A stretch of DNA of 64,000 nt from DSOI01 sp041394885. GTDB taxonomy: Bacteria; Acidobacteriota; Terriglobia; Bryobacterales; Bryobacteraceae. The stretch is taken from NCBI GenBank assembly GCA_041394885.1, contig JAWKHI010000004.1, positions 124,001 to 188,000 on the forward strand. The letters are read 5' to 3'. Shown here piece after piece: positions 53,478-62,269 of this stretch. How positions within the stretch are numbered: position 1 is the stretch's first letter; each line of letters begins with the position of its first letter. The notes under the pieces are model-generated. The model saw nothing but the letters and a program-made list of their open reading frames with translations. It was not told the origin of the DNA and ran no database searches. Both the position numbers and the translations under genes were made by a program.

Positions 53478-53489
53478 TCCTGTACAGGA
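53478..53489. promoter_or_regulatory. 12-bp perfect palindrome TCCTGTACAGGA
   Basis: It lies 38-49 bases upstream of the DUF1080 start, in the spacer downstream of the receiver gene. The size and position suit an operator for a dimeric regulator; the regulator is unknown. Confidence 0.35.
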
Positions 53490-53518
53490 TGTAAGCGGCG
53501 CCGTGACTGGGCGTGCTC

Positions 53519-53920
53519 TTAACGGCGGGCCGCTGCCCGCATCCGGCGCTCGGCGCGCGAACTGATCAGATCCGCGACCCGCGACAGCAGACCCTCCACA
53601 TCCTCGGTTTCCACCAAGGTTCGCCCGACGCCCGTCGAAGCCTCATGGCTGCTCTGCATCGTGATCAACGCCGTGGCGGGACGATAGTCGAGCCCCCGCG
53701 CGTGGGCCAGTACGCGGTAGCCCGCGTCCGGCAACTCCATCCCCAGGTCGCTCAAAACCAATTCATATTCGCGGTCGTCCAGTTTCCCGTAGGCCTCCGC
53801 TGCCGACGCGGCGCAGTCCACCCAGTAGCCGCCGGCGCGCAAGACCGTCTGTAAGGTCAAGCGTGCCGCTGGGTTGTCGTCTACAATCAGGACGCGAGCG
53901 AGTTGTGGGGCGACTGACAT
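53519..53920 (-). CDS. Stand-alone response-regulator receiver domain
   Basis: 133 residues from the ATG at 53920, which has GGAGAGG upstream. The acidic pair (D14, D15 in VLIVDDNPAARL), the phospho-acceptor D58 (ELVLSDLG) and the switch threonine (ALITMQ) are present. The conserved lysine before the last helix is not where expected; the region reads GVGRTLVETEDVEGLL instead of K-P. No output domain. It may be a phosphate relay or sink. The partner kinase is not adjacent. Confidence 0.8.
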   Translation of the reverse strand: MSVAPQLARVLIVDDNPAARLTLQTVLRAGGYWVDCAASAAEAYGKLDDREYELVLSDLGMELPDAGYRVLAHARGLDYRPATALITMQSSHEASTGVGRTLVETEDVEGLLSRVADLISSRAERRMRAAARR

Positions 53921-54010
53921 GGTGCCTCTCCAGTTCGAACTTCGGACTTCGGAAGACGCGCCGTCCACCCTATGGGTATGCATCTCTAGTGAGCAGTTTA
54001 ACGGAAGTAC

Positions 54011-54036
54011 AAGAAAAAACAAGGGCCAATTGCCCT
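54011..54036 (-). terminator. Intrinsic terminator between purB and the receiver gene
   Basis: On the minus strand AGGGC (54036-54032), a five-base loop, GCCCT (54026-54022), then TGTTTTTTCTT. It is about 190 nt after the purB stop and 90 nt before the receiver start, so it could end purB mRNA or act as an attenuator in the receiver leader. Apart from this hairpin I see nothing else in the 306-nt spacer 53921-54226. Confidence 0.55.
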
Positions 54037-54226
54037 GGTGGGAGTCTAGGCCCGCGAAAGGGAGCACTAGTTCCATCCCACCCGACGAATAGAACAGAGG
54101 GCGAAATCGATCCGTACTAATGTAAGGGTTTCCCCCTAATCGATTGATCCAAAAGATATTACAAGCATCCCAGCTCCCAGCGCACTGCTCGCAAACACCG
54201 CGACCCTCGCACAAAGATTAATCATT

Positions 54227-55564
54227 CTAAATTTTTATTCCTGCAGCCGCCTGCTCCGGGGAGAAGACACGGCGAAATATCGACTCCACGTTCCCCAATT
54301 GCCGCTCCAAAGAAAACGATTCCGCCAGTTGCGCCCCACTCAACAGCTTCCCGATCTCCGGATCCGCCTCGATCTCGGCCCGGAAGTTGCCTCCGCTCTC
54401 CCACGCCCGCATCGCATGCGATTGCACCAACCGGTACGCCTGCTCCCGCAACATGCCCGCCGCGGCCAAATCCAGCAGCAGTTGCCCGCTGAAGATGAGA
54501 CCGTGCGTCAATTCCAGGTTGGCCCGCATCCGCTCCGGCGACACCCGCATCCCAGCCACCAGCCAGTGCGTCTTGTCGATCAGGTAATCGGTGAGGATCG
54601 TCGTATCCGGCAGGATCACCCGCTCCACCGACGAGTGTGAGATGTCCCGTTCATGCCACAATGCGACGTTTTCGAACGCCGCCTGTACGTTGGCGCGAAC
54701 CACCCGCGCCAATCCGCAAATTTGCTCGCACACCACCGGATTCCGCTTGTGCGGCATCGCGGAAGACCCCTTCTGCCCGGCCGCGAACGGCTCCTCCGCC
54801 TCCCGCACCTCGGTCCGTTGCAGATGCCGTATCTCGAGGGCGATCTTCTCGCACAAGGCGCACACTAGCGCCAGATCGGAAACATAGGCCGCATGCCGGT
54901 CCCGCGCGATCACCTGCGACGCGATCGCCGCCGGCGCCAGCCCCAGTCTCTCGCAGATCTTCTCCTCGGCCTCCGGACTGATGTGACCGAACGTGCCCAC
55001 CGCGCCCGATAGCTTGCCCACTCGCGCGTCCTCGGCCGATGCCGCGAATCGCCGCCGCGCCCGGCGCAACTCGTCGTACCACAAGGCGATCTTCAGCCCG
55101 AACGTGATTGGCTCGGCTTGAATCCCATGCGTCCGCCCGATCTGCGGGGTCCGCTTGAACTCGTGCGCGCGCTCGTGCAATGCGCCCAGCAGTTTGTCCA
55201 TGCCGTCCAGCAGCAGCCGGGAGGCTTCCTTCAACTGAAGCGCCTGCGCGGTGTCCACCACGTCGTTCGACGTCAGCCCGTAGTGAAACCACCGCGACGC
55301 CTCCGCCGCGCCCGCCGCGGCCATCGTTTCCGCCACCGCGGTCGTGAACGCGATCACGTCATGACGCACCTCGCGCTCGATCTCGAAGATCCGGTCCACT
55401 CCGCAACCGGCATGCTTTCTCAGCAGCCGCGCTGCCTCGGCCGGCACCACGCCCATTTTCCCGAGCGCTTCCGACGCCGCCAGTTCCACCTCCAGCCAGC
55501 AGGCGTACTTGTTCTGGTCACTCCATATCCGGCCCATGGCCGATCGTGTGTAGCGTGCAATCAT
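54227..55564 (-). CDS. purB: Adenylosuccinate lyase
   Basis: 445 residues of the fumarase/aspartase superfamily. It cleaves SAICAR and adenylosuccinate in purine synthesis. The N-terminus MIARYTRSAMGRIWSDQNKYACWLEVE, SRWFHYGLTSNDVVDTA, IGRTHGIQAEPITFG with the conserved histidine, and the flexible signature GQKGSSAMPHKRNP (about residues 263-276, catalytic serine) are as in the short bacterial PurB group. The length is typical. No other pur genes are near. Confidence 0.95.
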   Translation of the reverse strand: MIARYTRSAMGRIWSDQNKYACWLEVELAASEALGKMGVVPAEAARLLRKHAGCGVDRIFEIEREVRHDVIAFTTAVAETMAAAGAAEASRWFHYGLTSNDVVDTAQALQLKEASRLLLDGMDKLLGALHERAHEFKRTPQIGRTHGIQAEPITFGLKIALWYDELRRARRRFAASAEDARVGKLSGAVGTFGHISPEAEEKICERLGLAPAAIASQVIARDRHAAYVSDLALVCALCEKIALEIRHLQRTEVREAEEPFAAGQKGSSAMPHKRNPVVCEQICGLARVVRANVQAAFENVALWHERDISHSSVERVILPDTTILTDYLIDKTHWLVAGMRVSPERMRANLELTHGLIFSGQLLLDLAAAGMLREQAYRLVQSHAMRAWESGGNFRAEIEADPEIGKLLSGAQLAESFSLERQLGNVESIFRRVFSPEQAAAGIKI

Positions 55565-55609
55565 CCAGCTATCAGGATAGTGGACTCTTCACCTGCCACG
55601 CGGCGCCAA

Positions 55610-55651
55610 CCCGCACCGGCGCGTGCGCAGCCCGCACCGGCGAGTGCTCAG
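55610..55651. repeat. Two tandem 21-bp direct repeats
   Basis: CCCGCACCGGCG-x-GTGC-x-CAG occurs at 55610-55630 and again at 55631-55651 with two mismatches. The second copy covers the stop codon of the propeller gene. It may be a local slippage duplication. Confidence 0.45.
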
Positions 55652-57732
55652 AAGGTGATGCGCGCCACCCACCCGTCGACGCCACCGGCCATCGATGGCT
55701 GGAACGGCCCCACCAGTGGAAAGTCCGGCGATCCGGTCAGCCCCACCACGAACGCGCTTCCGGCCGCGTACGCCAACCCGGCTGCGGTGTCACTCGACGC
55801 GCCGCCGAGGTAGGTCGAAAACAAGAGCGTATTTCCAGCCGTGCTCACCTGCGTGAGAAAAGCATCGTAGCCGCCACCCACATTGCCCTGGAGCGCAGAA
55901 ACCGCCGGGAAATTGTTCGACGACGTGTAGCCGGATACATACGCCCGCCGGCTCGAGTCCACTCGGATCGCATTGCCGACATCCAACCCGCGCCCACCCA
56001 GGTAACTGCTGTACAGGCGGACTCCGTCGGAGCTGATCTTGGTCACGAAGCCGTCATAAGTGCTTCCGCCACGCGTCGATTGGAATGCATTCAACACGGG
56101 AAAATTGGTCGAACTCGTCACGCCGGTCACATAGGCGTTTCCGAAACCGTCTACCGCCATCGCGTTGACGCATTCGGTCCGGCCGAGTCCCCCTCCATTG
56201 CCGCCGAGAAATGTGCCGAACACCAGATTCGCCGCATCGCCGTCGAACCGGACCACGAACCCGTCCTGCGCTCCCGAGAGCAACGGTTGCTGCGCATTGC
56301 GCGTCGGAAAGTTCGAGGACGCCGTGCACCCGGCCACGTACGGTGTGAGCACCGGCGAGATTCCCACCGCGTTCACCGAGTCCTCTCCCGAACCTCCGAT
56401 GTAGGTGCTGAAGGTGATCTGCCCACTCACCCCTATCTTGAACAGGAATCCGTCTTTCGACCCCCGGTTGGAGGTCTGGAAGGCAAAACGCGTCGGGAAA
56501 TTGGACGACGTCGTCTCACCGCCCACGTACACTTGATTGAATTGGTCCACCGCGATCGCATTGGCTTCGTCGTTGGCTCCTCCGCCCCAATACGTACTCA
56601 TCAACAGCGCCCCAGCGCTGCTGAGCTTCGTCACAAATGCGTCCCGGCCGCCGCCGCGCGAGGACTGCAGCGGCGACGCCGTCGGGTAGTTCGACGAAGC
56701 CGTGTAGCCGGCCACCCACGCGTTGCCTCCCGCATCCACCTCGATCGCCTGCGCGCGGTCATCGCCGGACCCTCCCAGATAGGTCGCGTACAATACGCCC
56801 GTTCCCGAAGGATTGATCTTGCACACGAATGCATCCACGGATCCGCGGAACGACGCCGCGGGCGAAACCAACGGCAAATCCGTCGAGTCCGCCCATCCCG
56901 CCACGTAGGCGTTGCCCGCGCTATCGGCCGCCACCGCCATCGCGCTGTCGATCCGGCTTCCACCCACAAACGAACTGTAGGTCAACACCGGATCGATCAC
57001 CAGTTCGTGTCCGCGATCATAGGCCCCCAATTCGAAACCGACCATCCCATCGTCGTCGATTCGATACCGGCCCGTCACGGATACGCGGACTCCGCCGATC
57101 GGCTGATAGACCACCGGCGCTTCTTCCCGCAATTGCCCGTCGCCGGTCGTCACCACCAGCTCTCCCCCTGGACCCACCTCCACGCGATCGGCGCCCTCGT
57201 ACTTCAGTTCGATCCGGCTCGGATCGCCGCCCGGCGCAACATGAAACTCGGACTTCACAACCGCAATCCGCGATTCCCCGCCTCCGGCGTGAAATTGCAG
57301 GTCTACTCCCGGGTACAACTCACGGTAGTTCACTCCCGAAACGATGGGAAGGTCCCGTCTCCATCGGCTGGGGTCGCTACCCATGAGCAGGTTTGCCACC
57401 CCGCTCGGCGCCGAAGCCGCCTCCGGTATCACACCGGAACGCGCTCCCGGAAAGGTCAACGTCACGGACCGGCCGCCCGCCGTGAACAACACGCGAGACG
57501 CCTCGAATTGCGCCCCCAGTGACCGCGATCGGACAATGTAGCGCTCTCCATCGGCTATGAAGAATGCGGGTAAACCCGACCCGGCTCGGAAAGGCGCTCG
57601 GTCGGAAAGGTTGGCTCTGAAATCCTGGCGAGGAGTAGGGGACGGCTCGGCAGCCGAACTCGTGACCACGGTCACAACGGAGGCGATCAGGTACCACCAG
57701 GAGCGCCGGCCCCACCGTGAGGTGGAAGTCAT
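55648..57732 (-). CDS. Exported SBBP-repeat beta-propeller protein
   Basis: About 694 residues from the ATG at 57732, which has AAGGAGA upstream (an in-frame start at 57753 is possible). Signal: SWWYLIASVVTVVTSSAAE. An N-terminal domain of about 230 residues (GVANLLMGSDPSRWRRDLPIVSGVNYRELYPGVDLQFH) is followed by seven repeats of the form Y-x-T/S-Y-L-G-G-x-x-x-D ... A-x-A-V-D-x-x-G-N-A-Y-V-x-G, spaced about 62 residues, the SBBP motif. Seven units would close a seven-bladed propeller. Such proteins are surface or secreted and of unknown function; adhesion is a guess. Confidence 0.85.
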   Translation of the reverse strand: MTSTSRWGRRSWWYLIASVVTVVTSSAAEPSPTPRQDFRANLSDRAPFRAGSGLPAFFIADGERYIVRSRSLGAQFEASRVLFTAGGRSVTLTFPGARSGVIPEAASAPSGVANLLMGSDPSRWRRDLPIVSGVNYRELYPGVDLQFHAGGGESRIAVVKSEFHVAPGGDPSRIELKYEGADRVEVGPGGELVVTTGDGQLREEAPVVYQPIGGVRVSVTGRYRIDDDGMVGFELGAYDRGHELVIDPVLTYSSFVGGSRIDSAMAVAADSAGNAYVAGWADSTDLPLVSPAASFRGSVDAFVCKINPSGTGVLYATYLGGSGDDRAQAIEVDAGGNAWVAGYTASSNYPTASPLQSSRGGGRDAFVTKLSSAGALLMSTYWGGGANDEANAIAVDQFNQVYVGGETTSSNFPTRFAFQTSNRGSKDGFLFKIGVSGQITFSTYIGGSGEDSVNAVGISPVLTPYVAGCTASSNFPTRNAQQPLLSGAQDGFVVRFDGDAANLVFGTFLGGNGGGLGRTECVNAMAVDGFGNAYVTGVTSSTNFPVLNAFQSTRGGSTYDGFVTKISSDGVRLYSSYLGGRGLDVGNAIRVDSSRRAYVSGYTSSNNFPAVSALQGNVGGGYDAFLTQVSTAGNTLLFSTYLGGASSDTAAGLAYAAGSAFVVGLTGSPDFPLVGPFQPSMAGGVDGWVARITF

Positions 57733-57855
57733 GGGCAGTCTCCTTGATTGCAACTAGCTTGGGCGCGGTAGCGCTCCCTTTACTCTTCGGCTGATCCCTC
57801 CCGGCCCTTTATGTCTACTCGCAGCCATCCCGTTGTCGACGCCGCTTCCTCCTCG

Positions 57856-57864
57856 TGCTACAAT
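57856..57864 (+). promoter_or_regulatory. Extended -10 element (TGCTACAAT) of acpP
   Basis: TG-C-TACAAT, 30 bases before the acpP start codon, with no well-spaced -35. The predicted leader of about 24 nt contains the GGAGG ribosome site. Confidence 0.45.
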
Positions 57865-57894
57865 CCGACCTTTGTGGACCATTTTGGAGGATCC

Positions 57895-58128
57895 ATGTCT
57901 GTAGAACAAAAAGTGAAGCAAATCATCGTCGAACAGTTGGGCGTGGATGAATCCCAGGTCGACGACACCGCATCGTTTATCGATGACCTCGGCGCTGACT
58001 CCCTTGACATCGTCGAACTCGTCATGGCTTTCGAAGAGGCCTTCGACCTCGATATCCCGGACGAGGATGCCGAAAAGATCGGCACCGTCAAGGACGCCTT
58101 CGAGTACATCAAGGCCAAGAAAAAGTAA
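57895..58128 (+). CDS. acpP: Acyl carrier protein
   Basis: 77 residues, the standard length. S36 in DDLGADSLDIVELVMAFEE is the phosphopantetheine attachment site; the acidic composition and EQKVKQIIVEQLGV start are typical. It carries growing acyl chains in fatty-acid synthesis. GGAGG lies four bases before the ATG. fabF follows by 42 nt, the usual acpP-fabF order. Confidence 0.97.
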   Translation: MSVEQKVKQIIVEQLGVDESQVDDTASFIDDLGADSLDIVELVMAFEEAFDLDIPDEDAEKIGTVKDAFEYIKAKKK

Positions 58129-58170
58129 TTCCCGCGCGGCTCAGGTGCGCGCGGTACCCGGAGTTTTCAT

Positions 58171-59399
<1,229 letters not shown>

Positions 59400-59412
<13 letters not shown>

Positions 59413-60299
59413 ACCCCGTCCCCGCGATCGGGCTCGGCTGCGTCACCTTCGGCCGCGAAATTGGCCGCGACCATTCGTTCCGCATTCTCGACCACGCCTT
59501 CGAGCGCGGCGTCCGCTTCCTCGATACCGCCGAGGCCTACGGATCCGGCGCATCCGAACGCGTCCTCGGCGAGTGGATCGCATCGCGCGGCGTGCGCGAT
59601 TCCCTCGTCATCGAAACCAAGGCTCTCTCCAACTTCACCGCGCCCCACCTGCTCCAGGCCATTTCCGCCAGCCTGGACCGGCTCCGTATTCCCTCCGTCG
59701 ACGTCTACCTCCTCCATCAGCCGGACCTCGCCACCCCGCTCGAGGAAACCCTCGACGCACTCGCCCAACTGCGCCACCGCGGTCTGCTTCGCCGCGCCGG
59801 GTGCAGCAATTTTTCTTTACCCATGCTCGAACACGCCGAGCGGATCGCAGCGGCTGGCCCACGCCTCCGCCTCGATATCACACAGCCCAATTACAACCTC
59901 GCCATCCGCGATATCGAAGGCGCGTATATCGGTTTCTGCCAATCCCACGACATTGAAATCGTCACCTATAGCCCGCTCGCCGCGGGCTTTCTCACCGGCA
60001 AATACTCACCCGCTCAGCCACCCGAACCCGGCACCCGCTTCGACGTCATCCCCGGCCACCGCGACATCTACTTCACCCCGGAAAACTTCCATACCCTCGA
60101 AAGGCTCCGCGCGATTTCATTTCGCACCGGATTGTCCATGCCCCAACTCGCCATGCGGTGGGTGTTTGAAAACCCGGGGATCCAACGCGTTCTCGTCGGT
60201 GCCCGAGACATCGCGCAACTCGACAATGCCTTCGCCGCCCGCAACGCCGTCCTCCATCAGGATCCTCCCTCACTCCTCCGGCAATCGTTCCTCCCATAG
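59400..60299 (+). CDS. Aldo/keto reductase
   Basis: 299 residues, cytoplasmic NADPH-dependent oxidoreductase. The catalytic tetrad is present: D and Y in RFLDTAEAYGSGASERVLG, K in VIETKALS, H in YLLHQPDLATPLEE. QPNYNLAIRDIEG and TYSPLAAGFLTGKY resemble the general-stress or L-glyceraldehyde reductase groups. It starts at a TTG overlapping fabF by 13 nt, so coupled translation is likely. Substrate unknown. Confidence 0.88.
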
Positions 60300-60463
60300 T
60301 CGCCTCAGCCCCGTCTACTTAACCGCGCAACCCGTGTATCGCTCCCCCCTTCTCAGCAACGCCTGCCACCCTTGCCTACCCATCCCGTATGTGGTAATCA
60401 TGGTTGTAACAAGCGTTTCAGCCCGATTCAATTCGAGCCATCCCACCAATAAAGGAGAGCGGC

Positions 60464-60811
60464 ATGGAAGCTACCAACCGTCGACTCATTCGTCCGTCTC
60501 TTACTGAACTCAAAGAACGAATCGAAGCCAAAAAAGGCCTCATTCCACCCGTCAAGACTCCCCCTCCGCCATCGCAGCAAGGCCCCCCGCCAAAGAAATC
60601 CGCTCCAGCCGACCAGACCAACGCCGAGAACTTTTATTACGCCAAGCAGATCGCCAACAAGACCCCGATGGTCGTCGTCCTCAAGGACGGCGAGCACATC
60701 AACGGCGTCATCGAGTGGTACGACAAATACGCCCTCCGGCTCACGCGCGGCGACGACCCAGGTGTGATGGTCTACAAACAAAACGTGAAGTACATGTACA
60801 AGGCCGAATAG
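60464..60811 (+). CDS. hfq: Hfq-like RNA chaperone with N-terminal extension
   Basis: 115 residues; the ATG follows AAAGGAG. Residues 53-113 match the Hfq Sm fold: AENFYYAKQIANKTPMVVVLKDG (helix plus Sm1), GVIEWYDKYALRLTRG and VMVYKQNVKYMY (Sm2). Hfq forms hexameric rings that pair small RNAs with mRNAs. The first 52 residues are an extra tail: a basic helix (SLTELKERIEAKKG) and a proline-rich stretch (PPVKTPPPPSQQGPPPKK). In Sm2 the usual YKH is YKQ. Usual Hfq has its tail at the C-terminus. Stands alone, between the reductase and a convergent thioesterase. Confidence 0.8.
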   Translation: MEATNRRLIRPSLTELKERIEAKKGLIPPVKTPPPPSQQGPPPKKSAPADQTNAENFYYAKQIANKTPMVVVLKDGEHINGVIEWYDKYALRLTRGDDPGVMVYKQNVKYMYKAE

Positions 60812-60847
60812 CCCCGCCGGGCCGGCCTTCTCCCCTTTCCCGGCCCT

Positions 60848-61348
60848 TCACTCCCGCTTCCGATCCTGCTGGACCCGGTCGAGCACCCGTTGCCGCATCT
60901 GCAGCCGATACGCACGGCGCTCCCCGGCTTCTTCGTACCGCCGCTTTTCGTCCTCGGTCTCCGGCTGCACCGGTTCGATCTCCACCCGCCGCCGTTCCTT
61001 GTCCAGACCCACGAACGTCAGATACGCCGACGACACGTGCTGCACCTCGCCGGTCTGTAAATCCTCCACCGATACCTTCACCCCAACCTCCATCGACGTG
61101 CGGAACACCCGGTTCACCGACGATCGCAGAACCACCAGTTGCCCGATCTCCACCGGGCGCAGAAACGTCATCTGATCGATCGACGCCGTCACCACCGCGC
61201 ATCGCGCATGCCGCGCCGCCGCCAACGCCGCCGCCACGTCCACGAATTGCATCAGCTTTCCGCCGAAAAGCGTGCCCAGGGAATTCGCGTCGTTGGGCAG
61301 CGTCAGCTCCGTATACTCGGAGATCGAATCCCGAACCGGTTTCGCCAT
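60848..61348 (-). CDS. Acyl-CoA thioesterase (YciA/hotdog family)
   Basis: 166 residues with one hotdog domain: LPNDANSLGTLFGGKLMQFVDVAAALAAARHA holds the family's N...GTLFGG...D active-site region, and TASIDQMTFLRPVEIGQLVVLRSSVNRVFRTSMEVGVKV the dimer core. It hydrolyses acyl-CoA thioesters. A charged C-terminal tail of about 45 residues is extra. Last gene of a three-gene unit, nine bases after the peroxidase gene. Confidence 0.88.
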   Translation of the reverse strand: MAKPVRDSISEYTELTLPNDANSLGTLFGGKLMQFVDVAAALAAARHARCAVVTASIDQMTFLRPVEIGQLVVLRSSVNRVFRTSMEVGVKVSVEDLQTGEVQHVSSAYLTFVGLDKERRRVEIEPVQPETEDEKRRYEEAGERRAYRLQMRQRVLDRVQQDRKRE

Positions 61349-61357
61349 GGTTTGCTT

Positions 61358-62269
61358 CTAGAATCCTTCCCGGACCACGCCCGTCAATGCCCGCAGGAAC
61401 TCCGCTAACGCCTTCTTCTCCCCCTCGGTAAGATGCAACTCCTCCATCTCCGGATCCAGGTTTCCAGGCGCTGACCCCGCCTTGTCGCGCCCCCCGCGAT
61501 CGTAGTGCTCGATCACGTCCTCGAGCGTCGCCAGGCTCCCGTCGTGCATGTAGGGACCCCGCCCGGCCACCTCGCGCAACGTCGGCGTTTTGAATGCTCC
61601 CTTGTCCCCAGCCTTCCCCGTCGATGCATACCGCCCTGGATCGTCTCCAGGAACGCCCGTGTTGTGAAACCGTTCATCGGTCAGGTTCGGACCCACATGG
61701 CATGACGCGCAGTTCCCCTTCTCCCGGAACACTCGCAGCCCTTCCTGCTGCTCTTCCGTCAACGCCGTACGGTCCCCGGCCACAAACCGGTCATACGGCG
61801 AATCCCCCGCCAGAATCGTCCGCACATAGTTCGCCAGCGCTCGCGACACTTCCTCCCTCCCAATCTCCCCATACCCGCTCGCGCGCAGACGCTCCAACGC
61901 CTCGCCGATTTTCAGATCCATCTCCTTCGGATTCTCGATCGGCATCAGCACCTGCTCCTCCAGCGTCGACGCCCGCCCGTCCCAGAAAAACGACTTCCCG
62001 TAAGCCCGGTTCACGATCGTCGGCGTTCGCCGCGTGCCCTTGATGGACCGCAGCCCCACCGCCACCGGATGCTCATCGGTGTAGGCCCTCGCCGGGTCAT
62101 GACACGTCGCGCACGATACCGTTCCATCCCGCGACAATGCCTTCTCGAAAAACAACCGCTTCCCCAGCGCCGCCCGCTCCTTGTTTAGCCGGTTCCCCTC
62201 CGGCGCCGGCAGATACGCGTCCAGCCCCAGTGGGACGGTCAACTGCAGCGCCGCCAGAACCACGATCAT
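61358..62269 (-). CDS. Dihaem cytochrome c peroxidase/MauG-family protein
   Basis: About 303 residues from the ATG at 62269. The N-terminus (MIVVLAALQLTVPLG) is a short export signal. Two c-type haem motifs are present: CATCH at residues 53-57 and CASCH at 187-191. FFWDGRASTLEEQVLMPI and AFKTPTLREVAGRGPYMHDGSLATLEDVI are family signatures, the latter containing a candidate methionine ligand. It reduces peroxide, or oxidises a partner protein, in the periplasm. The start overlaps the stop of the upstream TolB-like gene (ATGA). Confidence 0.92.
   Translation of the reverse strand: MIVVLAALQLTVPLGLDAYLPAPEGNRLNKERAALGKRLFFEKALSRDGTVSCATCHDPARAYTDEHPVAVGLRSIKGTRRTPTIVNRAYGKSFFWDGRASTLEEQVLMPIENPKEMDLKIGEALERLRASGYGEIGREEVSRALANYVRTILAGDSPYDRFVAGDRTALTEEQQEGLRVFREKGNCASCHVGPNLTDERFHNTGVPGDDPGRYASTGKAGDKGAFKTPTLREVAGRGPYMHDGSLATLEDVIEHYDRGGRDKAGSAPGNLDPEMEELHLTEGEKKALAEFLRALTGVVREGF

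Noticed and set aside
55546..57522. Plus-strand open frame of 658 codons opposite the propeller gene
   Set aside because: Its regularity mirrors the seven repeats of the real gene on the other strand.
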